Source of the DNA: Bostrychus sinensis
Taxonomy: Eukaryota > Chordata > Actinopteri > Gobiiformes > Eleotridae
Assembly: GCA_020698575.1 (NCBI GenBank)
Contig: CM036240.1
Span: forward strand, 20,392,211-20,456,210
Direction of reading: 5' to 3'
DNA: 64,000 nucleotides
Part shown: positions 47,501 to 58,200 of the stretch, piece by piece
Position numbering within the stretch: the stretch's first letter is position 1
Layout: every line of letters starts with the position of its first letter
Notes under the pieces: model-generated
The model's database searches: none
Seen by the model: only the letters and a program-made list of their open reading frames with translations
Told to the model about the DNA's origin: nothing
Translations under genes and position numbers: made by a program

Positions 47501-50500
47501 TACACTTACAGTGTACTGTGTAGCAGTACAGTGTACTGCGGAGCAAATACTGTGCATTTTTTGCATAAAATGTTAAATAGAATATTAGGTTAAATAGAAT
47601 ATTTAACCTTAAACTCATTGGTCACCTGCAATGAAAAAGAAAAATAATTGCCAAGTTTTTGATAAGTACTGGTCTGAGATTCATGAACACATCCATTGTT
47701 TTTCCTCTGACGTTTGAAACGATGTATTTGTGTAATATATCACTGGATGACTTTTACACTCAGGACAAGAGACTACTCTATATCCTGACGGTAGTGAGTA
47801 AAAAGGCCATTATGAGAACATAGCTCAAACCAGAGCCACCAACAAATGAGGAATGGATTAATATTGTGTAAGAGATTTATATACTGGAAAAAACACATTT
47901 TATAGAATATGGTCTAAGTGGACAGAAAGGACAGAAACTTTACTGTCCCGGAAAGGGAAATTTGTTTTGTGCATATAGTGCACATAGCTGCAATGTAAAG
48001 ACATGCAGACAGAACATATAGTAAAAAAAAAAAAAACAAGACACTGGCATTGACATAGACATTGTACTGTACAATCAATGCAACTGGTTGAAGTCACTTG
48101 TTATAATAAATAGTTCAGGTTAAGTAGGGGTTACAGTTAAAATAAATAACAAGAAAGATCAAATATAGATTACATGACATTAAAGTAACCAGAATAAGAG
48201 CTAAGATCTAGCTAAAAAGAATGACAATAGTTGAATCAAACCAAATTATAATAAATAAAAATACAAATACAGTAAATACAATATAAGAGCCAAAGTTCAG
48301 CAAAGACCTGATCAAGTGGTGAGGGGGGTTTACAGATCCAGCAGGTGATGTATTTGTCAGCAGTGGAAAAGAGTGGAGTTGTGGGGACAGGCAGGGGATC
48401 CCTCAGCAATGAGCCCCCCCAATAGCACCTTCCTAACACCAACAGTTTATTGCATCTGTCTAACCTGATATGCCTTTGTAACTCTGAATGGTGCACATGT
48501 TTAGTGTTCATATACTGGAAAACCTATCCTGCCAAACCAACACAAATGCACACTGAGACATAACTGCCCCATCTGCCTTTTTATCAGTGAGGAATGTATT
48601 AGTGGGTGCAAATCCTGAAAGGTTATGTAGTGTTGCTTTAAGTTGAGTGTTGAGTGTTTGAGTGTTAACAATATTCTACTGGTTTTCAGATGGTATGTGC
48701 CTCTCTTCACCCTCATCTTTCTGATGATCTGCTGCTATGCCAGGATCATTTTTGTGGCCAATAAGAGGGTGAGTGCAAGCTTCATTTTCTGTTAGACTAG
48801 TGTTTCTCCTCTGATCACCTCTGTTCATGTACAGTGTAATGTCAGTAACTCTTGTTAACATTCAAGGTACATTCCTTTTTCAAAACTGAAGAAAAAATAA
48901 TAATCAGATCAAAGATAAGTAACAAAACAACAAACAAGCCAAGTTAAAAGGAAGCAAACAACACCATTCTTTATTGTTTAAGGTTGAAATAGGTTGGCTG
49001 TCCATACTTTTGCGGAGGACATACAGTATTTGAATTACAATCCATAATATTCATAGTAGTTCCTGTTATTTACAAAAATGAAACTATTTTAACCATTTAA
49101 AATAATAGAAGGACTGTAATTGAAGGACATAAACAATATCAAAAAAGGTTGCCAGTGAAAAATAAATATATTACTAAATATAACCACACATGGAAACTCT
49201 TGTAAACTCCCACAGGAGTACAATGTGAGCTAAAATAATAGATGAATAAATTATTTATTTGCTGCGTGTGACTCTTTGCACATGTTTCTCTTAGCTCATA
49301 ACGTTTGTTTCCACTGAGTACAGGATGAGCCCAAAGGCAGCATTCCACAAAGTTGACATAGCTGCCATTCCTCTAATCTAACAACTTTGCATACTGGCAG
49401 TGGCACCATTATGACATAGAGATACAAGAGATTTTGGTCTTAATAGTAAAAGAAAAACAAAAACATTGAGCCAGTTAAGAAAGTTCTAGTAAATGGTCGC
49501 CTTTCCTGCAGTTTTCACTGGGTTGCTGAAAGGAATGGACTGCATGGTTCTTTATCGTTAATGTGATACAGAGAGTAAATGAATGTAGCTGGTGTAGCTG
49601 GTATACAACGTGCATCTAATAATGCATTCAGCTCACACCATTAAGATGTCTCCTCCCCTTGTTCCTGCTCCTTGTATTGTCTGCTTTAAGCTATTATCAT
49701 TTTCATCCCACTATATTTTTCCCTTTCAACTTGGATTCAGAAGAAGTCCGCCCAGTGTTACTCAGTGGTAGAGAAGTATTTGGAGTTTTTGGTATGGAAC
49801 ATTTCAGGGCGGTTCTTAGGGCTGGGCGATAAATAGATTTTTTTTTATTAATTCAAATTTGTAGGGCAGGTCGACATGTTTAAATAAAAATTAATTTAAA
49901 ACAAACGTCCACCACCGGCGCTCTGGGCTCCCGTAGTTCATAGTGGGTAGGCCTGCCCGCCCTCCCTCTGCGCTAGAAGAACACAAACAACATGGCAGCG
50001 AGCAGGGAAGAACTCGTTCCTAAGAAAGGCACAGTGTCATCAGTTGTGTGGAATTGGTTCGGGTTTGCGGCGTCAGACGGAGCACAAACAGCGCCCTGCT
50101 GCAAAGTCAGCCCCTACAGGATTTCGCAATGTTGCGATCGCCACTATTAACGCAAAATCAAGCAAACCCCGCGAATTCAGCGCGACCCTGCAACTTTGCC
50201 CAAACTCCGCAACTCTCTCGGCAGCAGAGCACCGGTAATGCGCGGCGGAGGTCGGGTTGAGCCACAGATAAAGCGGCGTGGAGGTGCGATGCGAAGCAGC
50301 GTGGAGCTATAGCGCGGAGATCGAGCGCACATGAGGTCGCAGGTGCTCACCAGCAGGAGCAGTGTGGATGGGACTAAAGGAGGAGACGAACGTGGTGCTT
50401 TCTAGTTTTGTCTGGTGTCACTCTGAAAAGCTGTCTGCGTTGCCATGGTGATATAGTTGCCTAAAAAGTTGAATGGGCAGCGTATTTGGGCAACAATGAA

Positions 50501-53500
50501 GTTTGAGGTCATTGTTCTTTAAACCTTAATGTTGCAGGCTAATAACCTTCCTGAAAACCTAGCACAGCAAAATTCTTCTGTTTTTAATGACTGGATGTTC
50601 TACAGCACACAACAGGAATCACCAGAGAAGATCTGAGAGGAACAGAATCAGAATCAGCTGCAGGAGCCCCAAAAAACAGCCTAATAACACAGCAATATAA
50701 TTTTAAAAAGTAGGTACACTTGGCCTGTTCAAATACAGGTATTTTTAATTAGATTAATTACCACCTCACATATGTTTAAAAACAGATATTGTTAGTTTTT
50801 ACACTTCTAGCTAATATTTTTAAGAAAAATCACAGGGCCTTCTCTTCTATTTGACTTGCCTGATTGCACTTTAATCTCAAGAGGAAATCAAAGCAATAAA
50901 GCTAAACTTCTTTTGGACAATTTCTCTGTTGTCCTAAGTTTGATTTTAAGTAAGTGGGGAAAAAAATTGTTTTTAAATCGTAAATCCAATTTTTGGTGAA
51001 AAAATCTGAGATTTTTTTTAGGCTAAATCGCCCAGCTCTAGCGGTTCTATAGGGTAATTGTGGAGTCTTAGAGGAATTATAGCAGCTTCTGCTGGTTCAC
51101 CTGCCTGCTGATGTTGTGGGGTAGCTCTGCAAGGTAGTGCAACATTTGTCTTATGTATGATTATTGTCTACTGGCTATGCCGTTTTTGTTTAAAAAATAA
51201 AATGTAGGCAAAAGGGGCATAAGGCATTATAGGTGACATAAGAACAAAGGGTAAAAAAAATCTATCTCTAACTTATTGCTTTGTCAACATTTTGATTCTA
51301 CCTTTTTGTGGTACACCTTGATTTACAATATATTGCGCCCAAAGCCCACTATACACACAAGCATCAGAGCCATCATGATACCACTTCGAAGACTGCTGGC
51401 TGAATTTAATCTAATGACCAAATGGATATCTGTCTAATCTCCCTGTGTAACACAAGCATGTGGCGGCCATGCATGGATTTGCAGTGATTGTCACGTCACA
51501 GCATAGAAACCATAGCAACATTGAGTTAATAAATAGCTGAATACAAGAGCTGCTGGTGGCACATCGTCCATACAGCCGTTCTGTCCTTGTGTGTGGAGCT
51601 CACACTTGGCCTCTGGAGAGTTGCATTCTGATGTCTCGGCTTACACAAACCCTACGGCCTCCAAGCCTCGTCCCACCAACACAAATCCGAGTCTTGTGCA
51701 TGTGTATGCTGCGTTGTGTGTGTTGACATTTTCCCTTCATTCCCCAGAGAGAGAGTGGAGACATGAAGAGCAAAAAGTATTCCCACGTCTATCTCTAGGG
51801 ATCACTCAAAGCTGCCACGTTTGTGCCTCTTTTCAATTTTCTTAAGCACTTAAAACCCACCCAAACATTTTTTTGTACTTGTTTCATGCTTTCAACTAGA
51901 TCACTTTGTAGAAGGATACACATGACTTCTTTCTTCCAAAAATTTTGATTTTTTTTTTTTTTTATAATTTAATCATAAATACTTTGACCAATGTTTATGT
52001 TGTGTCTTACACAGATGCAGTCATGGTTGGGAACGTTCAACCCAGAAAGAGAGAGGCGGAAGGTAAATGTTTCTCCATACAGTATGTCATATTCATCATA
52101 GCCTACATATTGTATTGTTTTTAATTGCATGAAACAATGAAACAGATTTTATGTGTCTTTAAGGTCATATGAAATAATTTTGAAAAATCACAAAAAATAT
52201 CCGTTTCACAATTAGACCAGCTGAGACCCATACCTTAACCAATGCAATAATCCTATAGAGTATTTATGCTATATATTCACTCAGCAGTCCTACTCTTGTG
52301 AGAAAAAAACTTAGTGTGTATTAAGTATGGTATTTAGTATACAGTATAGTATGCAAATATTTAAATGCACTTGCTTTGTGTATTTTCTTTGTAATTCTTG
52401 TTGTTCAACTTGTGTTTTTCTCAGAAAATAATTAACTATCTCCTGCTTTTGGACAATACTTTTGTGGTTAGGTAAAAGTCACATAGAATACCTTAATCTG
52501 AATTAAGTTTGACAAATTGTCTTGCCCAGTCTTTATCCTAAGGTTTATTGTAGCCCTTGTCTACACTGATTTTGGTTACCTGTCTTCAACTCCACCCTGC
52601 AGGTTCAGGTAGGCTGAAGCAGGGTGTGGTGGGGAGGGCAGGTTAGGTTAAGGTTGTGTGGATGCTGCCCCTAAGTGGTAAATAAAATTACTACACACTC
52701 TGTAACAGGTAAACTCTCTTTTCCACCCTTCCTTCTTATGTTTCTCCCTCTTGTGTTCATACCCAGCAAGGCACATTGATGCCAGTTTATAAGCTTTTAT
52801 GCATGCATTTCATTGTTTTAACAACACCAGCAGATTTCCCGGTTCAGATCGCCAAGCCAGCTAACTCCCTTTTGTGTGTCTGGTGTCTGTGTGCACAACA
52901 GCAGGTGTAAAATAGAGAAAGCAATACCTGCTGCGCTCCTGACGACCACTGCTCTTGTGATTTCCCTTCACCTCCTCTCTCTCCCCTGTGGATCACACAC
53001 ATGACCCTCTCTCTCATTTAGTGCGCTCACATGTTCAGTCTAGCGTTGGCCAATTTTTTTTCCCTCCAACTTAGTTGGCCACAGTCATCTTCAATCTGTG
53101 TGTAGAGTAGAAATGACTGGAGTGATGACGTTCACCACTAGCGCTCGCAGCTATCAGCACCGTCAGTCACACAGCCGTGACACATCTGAGTGTCTCAAGA
53201 GGTTTGTGGTCACGCATGAGCACCTTAAATTATATGTCAGCAAGAGGATGCTGTTTAAGACGTGGACAGTGACAAACTTTGTAACAAACACATTTGCACA
53301 GACAACAGCTCCACTCTGAAGGGGAAAGCTGGCAGTATAAACACAGAGCTGCTTGTTTATTTATTATCTGTTTTAGTTGTCTGATCCACACAAGCTTTTT
53401 CTTGAGGTAAAATGGGATGCCTGTATAGTGCAACTGAAAATTTGCATTGCATGTGCAGTCCTGTTCTGTTGAGTTATAGGTGTGTGGCAATCTTTATCAA

Positions 53501-55255
53501 ATCCCCTTTATAGCCATTATCTTTATGCAATTTGTCTTAAAGAACAAGGCACAGCTTCATATACAGTATATACAGTATCTTATCTTTAGCCAATTATTGG
53601 CTCTTGTTTAGGCACAGTGGGTTTTTTCATGGGTTTTAATATTTTGTTGTTTTTTGTAAAAGTGAGGCAAAAGTTAGATCTTTATACAGAATGATGTATT
53701 GAGACACAACACATCCATTACAGTTGCTCTTTTTAGAGGTACTAATATCAAATTCTCAAAGGTAACAGTAATGCTTCTAAATAACAACAATAGCAATGGG
53801 TTTTGATAATGAATTAGTAATATTTTAATTCAAATGACCAATTATTTATGCTCATGCATTGTAATTGCAGTGATAATATACTATTCTATCAGTGTGAAAT
53901 CTTACACTTACTACTCAGATCAGCCTTTGCCGAGATGACAGAGTGAGGCTTGTGCAAGGAATGGCTTGCCGCTGATAACTGTCTGTAATCTTGCGTGCGT
54001 CATTAACGCTGGGACCGCCAGGCTCGCTGCACATAATTACGGTTTCATTCCCCTCTGCCTCTGGAGCAGCGCAGGGGCCTCTGACACGGGAGGACAGTGA
54101 TTAGAAACACAAGGGTCTTCCTCCTCCTCCTCCTCTCTCCTCTGTTCCACATCCTGTCTCTGTGCACTCGAATTCCTCAAATGCCTACCACTGCACCTCA
54201 CTGGGATTTTCCCTAGGATTATTTTTTCTGTTTGCAACAATGAATGAAAACGCACAAGAAAGTTTGCCCAAATACTAAAATATTGTCAAACTGGGGTCTT
54301 ACATTCATTCTGATTAGACTTTTTCCTAGTTCAGAGGCTATACATTCAATTATATGCAGAGTTCAGTTAGTAATGTAGCTTCAATCCACCATGTGTCCAG
54401 CCTGTATTTAGTCCATTATCTGCAGTTAGTATATGATACTGCGGAAAGTTGCCTGTTGTTTACATACCTACCCCACCCCCTCTGATATACGCAGATATAG
54501 TGATAAAACACCACCGCAGGGCTCTCATGATTTTCATTAGAATTCTTTAAAATGCCTGCGTTAGGGCTTGCACGCCGCTGGGTCTTTTCTGGTGAGTAAT
54601 TAATTTCCAGCATGTGGGGGTAGAGACTGGCGCTCGTGGGCCTGCCTGGCGGCTCTAACTATGAGAGACAGAGAGAGAGGCAGGCTGTGCGCTGGCCTGG
54701 CTACAACATGCCTGAGCGCCTGAGGGGAGGAGGGGTAAAATCAGCACAGCGCAGAAAATCGATCCAGGGGCCGCGCTTCTCAGCCTCTTCCGGACGCAGG
54801 AGTCCTCGTCTCCTGGGAATTAGTTATAACGGCTTGTAAAAGCCCTCCGCCACCAGGCTCTTCCCCCCTTTCCACTTGGCAGCGCTGCTCCGCGTGTCTC
54901 TCCATTCCCCTGTATTTCTGCTTTTCCGCAAGATATTGAATTCAGCATATTCACATAACAGCAAAGTATTGGCTTTCAGATTAATTGGAACCCTTGTTTC
55001 TTCCTCATATCTGTGTGGATATTGTGTATTATCAGCAGGTTAATATTTTATTAGCTTTGAATTGGCCTATGTTTGGCTTGGTGCAGCGATGTTCCAGTTA
55101 AGACACCCTGATATTCAAATAATTATGTCCATTTAGTTTTTCCATTGTAGTTATTAGTCCTTTTTCTTGCAGGTTTCTTTGGCTGAGGAGATCAAACCGT
55201 TGAAGTGGTATCCCTCCGTTTACCTGCTGGTGTCTATCTTCCCCCTCATCAACAG
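35860..55255 (+). CDS. cAMP-receptor-like (Dictyostelium CAR family) GPCR, 3' partial
   Basis: Twelve exons join in frame (785 bases, 261 codons plus two bases): 35860-35940, 36967-37019, 37213-37267, 38069-38125, 38214-38274, 39656-39743, 43117-43206, 43673-43711, 48690-48768, 49741-49791, 52015-52062 and 55173-55255. Every border is GT-AG and phases agree. The extracellular N-terminus has an NDS glycosylation site and two cysteines. TM1 is in exons 2-3 (CIWMLFVIWLLRRY), TM2 in exon 4, TM3 in exon 6 (ALAWVCLITLNLYLNLV), TM4 in exon 7 (LTAWGVPLAMASL), TM5 in exon 9 and TM6 in exon 12 (WYPSVYLLVSIFPLINR). The second outer loop has AWCWITDDH followed by WRFG and WYVPLF, matching the GNWCWI...YRFGLFYGP block of Dictyostelium cAR1; GPR157 is a more distant relative. 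The third inner loop is basic. No TM7 exon was found before 64000, so the gene probably continues. Ligand and coupling are unknown. Confidence 0.82.
40700..41420. promoter_or_regulatory. Candidate intronic regulatory blocks in the receptor gene
   Basis: Within the 3.4-kb intron after exon 6, segments at 40730-40910 and 41285-41440 are of balanced, low-repeat composition. They include GCGCTCTAATTGAAATGG, CATTGATTAGCAATAAGG and GAGCCTTATCAGCTGC (homeobox- and GATA-type words). Judged by composition and motif density only. Confidence 0.25.
42050..42165. repeat. 11-bp minisatellite, unit GCCGTGTGTGT
   Basis: About ten tandem copies in the receptor intron. Because 11 is not a multiple of three and the unit has no stop, all frames stay open and give repetitive Cys/Val/Arg or Thr/His peptides, which are not genes. 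Confidence 0.97.
43640..43672 (+). repeat. (CT)n tract at the acceptor of receptor exon 8
   Basis: CTCTCTCT run followed by TCTTCCCCCAG. It is a simple repeat that serves as the pyrimidine tract of the 39-base exon 8. Confidence 0.85.
44260..44420. promoter_or_regulatory. Candidate intronic regulatory element
   Basis: Balanced-composition block with TCATTAGCTCTAATTATATC (two TAATT-type homeobox words) and GACAGCTGGCAG (E box), in the intron after receptor exon 8. Composition-based call only. Confidence 0.25.
44474..44515. repeat. (GA)n simple repeat
   Basis: AGAGAGACAGAGAAG followed by about 14 GA units. It creates a spurious 165-codon frame over 44170-44667. Confidence 0.95.
44788..45128. 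mobile_element. Short hAT-type MITE, 325 bp
   Basis: The element is 44796-45120. Ends read TAGGGCTGGGTACCG and GGTATTCAGCCCTA. Flanks CTACTTAC and CTACTTAT are 8-bp duplications with one mismatch. There is no coding capacity. It sits in the receptor intron between exons 8 and 9. Confidence 0.8.
45390..45615 (-). mobile_element. tRNA-derived SINE copy, minus strand
   Basis: Read in reverse, it has a tRNA-like head (GAGCAGTTAGTACTCTTGCC, then GGAGGTCCTGAGATCAATCC as a decayed B box) followed by TGGAGTC, CATGG and GGCTTCCTCTCACCATCC, AAGACATGCACGCG. This matches a very common teleost SINE-type repeat. It is decayed. Confidence 0.6.
46378..46650. promoter_or_regulatory. Candidate intronic enhancer in the receptor gene
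   Basis: About 270 bases of GC-balanced sequence in an AT-rich intron. It contains ATCATTATCATGCTAATTAG, GTAGCTGCCGCCCGTCATTC, CATCATTAACGGGACGTGCG and GGCGTAATTGGGCGC. Homeobox-type cores (TAATTA, TAATTG, ATTAAC) are dense. No ORF or repeat explains it. Confidence 0.35.
49809..51048. mobile_element. hAT-type transposon, 1224 bp, with perfect target duplications and a BED-finger remnant
   Basis: The element is 49817-51040. Ends are TAGGGCTGGGCGATAAATAG and AAATCGCCCAGCTCTA; both flanks are the 8-bp GCGGTTCT (49809-49816, 51041-51048). At 49992 an ATG begins MAASREELVPKKGTVSSVVW, followed by NWFGF, which resembles the N-terminal BED zinc finger of ZBED-like hAT transposases. The frame closes after about 50 codons and no catalytic domain is present. 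It is a deleted, non-autonomous copy in the intron after receptor exon 10. Confidence 0.88.
53920..54860. promoter_or_regulatory. Cluster of candidate regulatory blocks before receptor exon 12
   Basis: Segments at 53930-54110 and 54520-54860 are GC-balanced, with TGCGTCATTAACGCTGGGAC, CTGCACATAATTACGG, TTTTCATTAGAATTC and GGTGAGTAATTAATTTCC. A CTCCTCCTC run is at 54119-54136. No coding exon fits here. Composition-based call only. Confidence 0.3.
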
Positions 55256-58200
55256 GTAACACACTGTGCGCAGACACATCAGGCAGACAGACTATTTGCA
55301 TGTTTGCTTCACTGGTTATCTTATCTGTTCTCTGCCGGCTCCCCTGCGCTTTTTCCCGTCGTCCTCTCGTTCTCTCTCTTATCTCAAGTCTCTGAAAGCT
55401 TTGCTCTCCCTCTCTCTCGCTTTCCGAAGCAGCCCAAGAAGATTGCGTGTGTGTGTTTGTGAGCAAGCCTAGTGCATTTTATTGGCTTTTTTAAAACAAG
55501 GGCTTTACTGGCTGAGGGTTTGTGGGTGGAGGCGGGTGGTCCAGTAAATGATAACCCCTATGCTGTTATTACTCCTACCTTCTCTTCCTGTCCTCCTGCG
55601 CCCAATCTCTCTTTTGCCAATTCCCACTTTCTTTCATTTCCCTTCCCCCAGCTTCCTTCCGACTGTGCTCCGAACCGGTGTGATTGACAGGTCAGGGTTA
55701 CTAAGTGATTAGCTGTGGCGGCTCTGCTTGTCGCCACGGCAATGTAGGCGGAGACACAGGTCAATTACAGGGTCAACGTCTCTCAAAGGCACCGCTCAAA
55801 CACTGCCCATCCCCCCGAGTGGCCCTTTTGGCCTCCCACCTCTTCATCTCTCCCTCCCGCGCCCCTGCTGTCGGCTGATGAAGATGACAAACTACGTGCT
55901 GCGCTAACCCCTAAGCCGCCCTCCACGTTCCTCACCTTCTATCTAGTTCCCCTGCTACCTATTCTACCCTTTCATCACTTCTCTTGGTCTTTGTTTTGCA
56001 AGACTTTTTATGCTGTCCTTTATTATTGTTTAGTATGTTTTAAGTTTTAATGTACCACTTTTAGTATCTTTATTCCCTTCATATTAGACTTTTTATAGTT
56101 ACATCTTTCTGTACAGACCTGATGTTCTCCCTAAAGCAAACATGGAGGAATTATGCTGAAAGATGTCATCAAAGATATAGCATGGTGTTACTGTGAACAT
56201 ACACAATCTCTTAGAACATCACACAAGTCATCTACGTTGTTTCATGGTTATTGTAGCTCCAATGTCAAATGAAATCACTCACTGCATAATTAAAGTGTTG
56301 TTGTTTATCATAGATTTCCTAAACTGCATGAAGAGAAATATTAGTGTATTAGATCTAACAGTTCTCCTCACTCACCATGTTGCTCAAAACATTTGGAGGA
56401 CTAACCATAAACCATCTTTTGTGGATGTGAACTTCTTTATATCTATATTCTTTCCCTTCATGTAACCCAAGACAAAGTCAGTGATGGTTAGATCAGGTCT
56501 CTGTCTGTATTGGTGCTCTGTTTAAGGTCTCAAAAACAAAGACAGGACCAGGTCTTTAAGAGAATGTGTGCGACTCAGATCTGTGCTGGTCAGTTCGCAG
56601 TGATGACCAACGTCCCATTCTTAGAACCCCTATTCAGTATTACAACACTAGTTATTATTAGACCGGAAACTATAGTTGTCCAATTTTAGTTGCATTCATG
56701 TGTTTAATTAAGATCTTGTGATCAGAATTATTGTTTAGTAAAACTCTTCGTCAACTGTATTTGAAGCTATTATTACTGTAAGACTTAAGAACAGTGCCAT
56801 GAACTGTACTTTAAATTTAAAACTGTTTACATAGTCAAAACTTTCTCAAGAGTGAATTTTGTCACATTAATAGTCAGATTTTGCATTTATTGTTACAAAA
56901 AATAATTAAGCAATCCTTTATTAGTATGTCGTTTCATTGGGTTACAAGTATGTAGGTGTTTTCTAAATACTTCTAAAACTTTGCCTTATTTTCTCTTTCA
57001 CTAGTATAAAGACTGCTCAGTCTTGTCAATTTTGTACCTCTCTAAACTGCCATAGAGAGATTCTTTCCTGTGTTCCATATGCAAACCAGGAATACCCCAC
57101 ATGTGCATGTATAAAACAAATATTAACACAAAATATATAAGCAAATGAAGTCCAAACTGACCGAAAAATCACGACAGACCTGGGCCCTATGTATGCGTAC
57201 CTCTCTCCCTCCTATGAGCAAATTTTTTGCTCGCTGCGCTTCGTTCTGCCTTTCTCCTGAGAGCCACCGCGGAGAAAACAGGAATGAATTGCTCTCTCAG
57301 CCCCCCTCCGCCTGCTCCCCCGCTCGACAGCGCTGGCTGTATATATCTCCGGCTCCTATTAATTTGTTAGCCTCCCCTCCCCCTTCCCCTCCCTCCCTCC
57401 CTCCCTGCTTCACTCGCTCAGCTTGGCTCATATCCTCTTCTGCCTCTTTTCTCCTCCCTTCCCTCCCCTCTTCCTGAGTGCTGGAGTGTGTAAAGTGTTT
57501 GTCACGGTGCCGTGCTGATGTCGCTGTGCTCTGCCGTGTGGAAGCAGCAGACAGCCCTAGTGCGTGCGTGTGTGCGTGGGTATGTGTGTAGACGCTGGGC
57601 GCCTGGTTTCGTGCCGAGGCGAATGTGCTGTCGCTGCTTGTTGCCGTGTGTGCACGAGAGCCTGCGTGTGCGCGCCCTTGTTTGTCCGCGTCGACTTCAG
57701 CGTGTGTAGTCCGTTATGTGCGTATGTGCGTGCCTAGCTGCGCGCGTGTGTCTGAGTGGGGGATTATTTCTATCTGGGCTCCAAAGCCTCCTAAACAGGG
57801 CTTAGAGAGACGGCCCAGGGCAGCAGCTAAAGCCGGCGGCTAGAGCTCGCTCATTCTCCGAGCCCCTCTCCTCCGCACTCCCCTCTATTTTGCCCTGATC
57901 CAATGCACAGACTCCCCCAAACAAACACCACAGTTTGGCCCGTGTCTTCTCCTCACACTCATAAACACGCGCACACACATTTGCGCGCCACACGCAATTT
58001 TAATCTGTTCCAAATGCGCACTGGTAAATGTGTTAATTCGATACCAGCTGTTGCGAATTGAAACGGGAAAGCGCTTCTACTTTTACTCAGCCGCACACAG
58101 GAGCATTGACGTGCAGAGAGGAACTTAATCGTGATCCCACTGTATGGGTCCTCTCTTGGTCCCTTGACTCCTACCTTCGTCAATAAGCTGCTCTCATCTG

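Noticed and set aside
50439..50452. X-box-like GTTGCCATGGTGAT inside the hAT element
   Set aside because: The right half-site departs from the consensus at two positions and it lies in a transposon remnant, away from any promoter.
56193..56465. 90-codon hydrophobic frame considered as the missing TM7 exon
   Set aside because: No acceptor in the right phase and no CAR-type motif.
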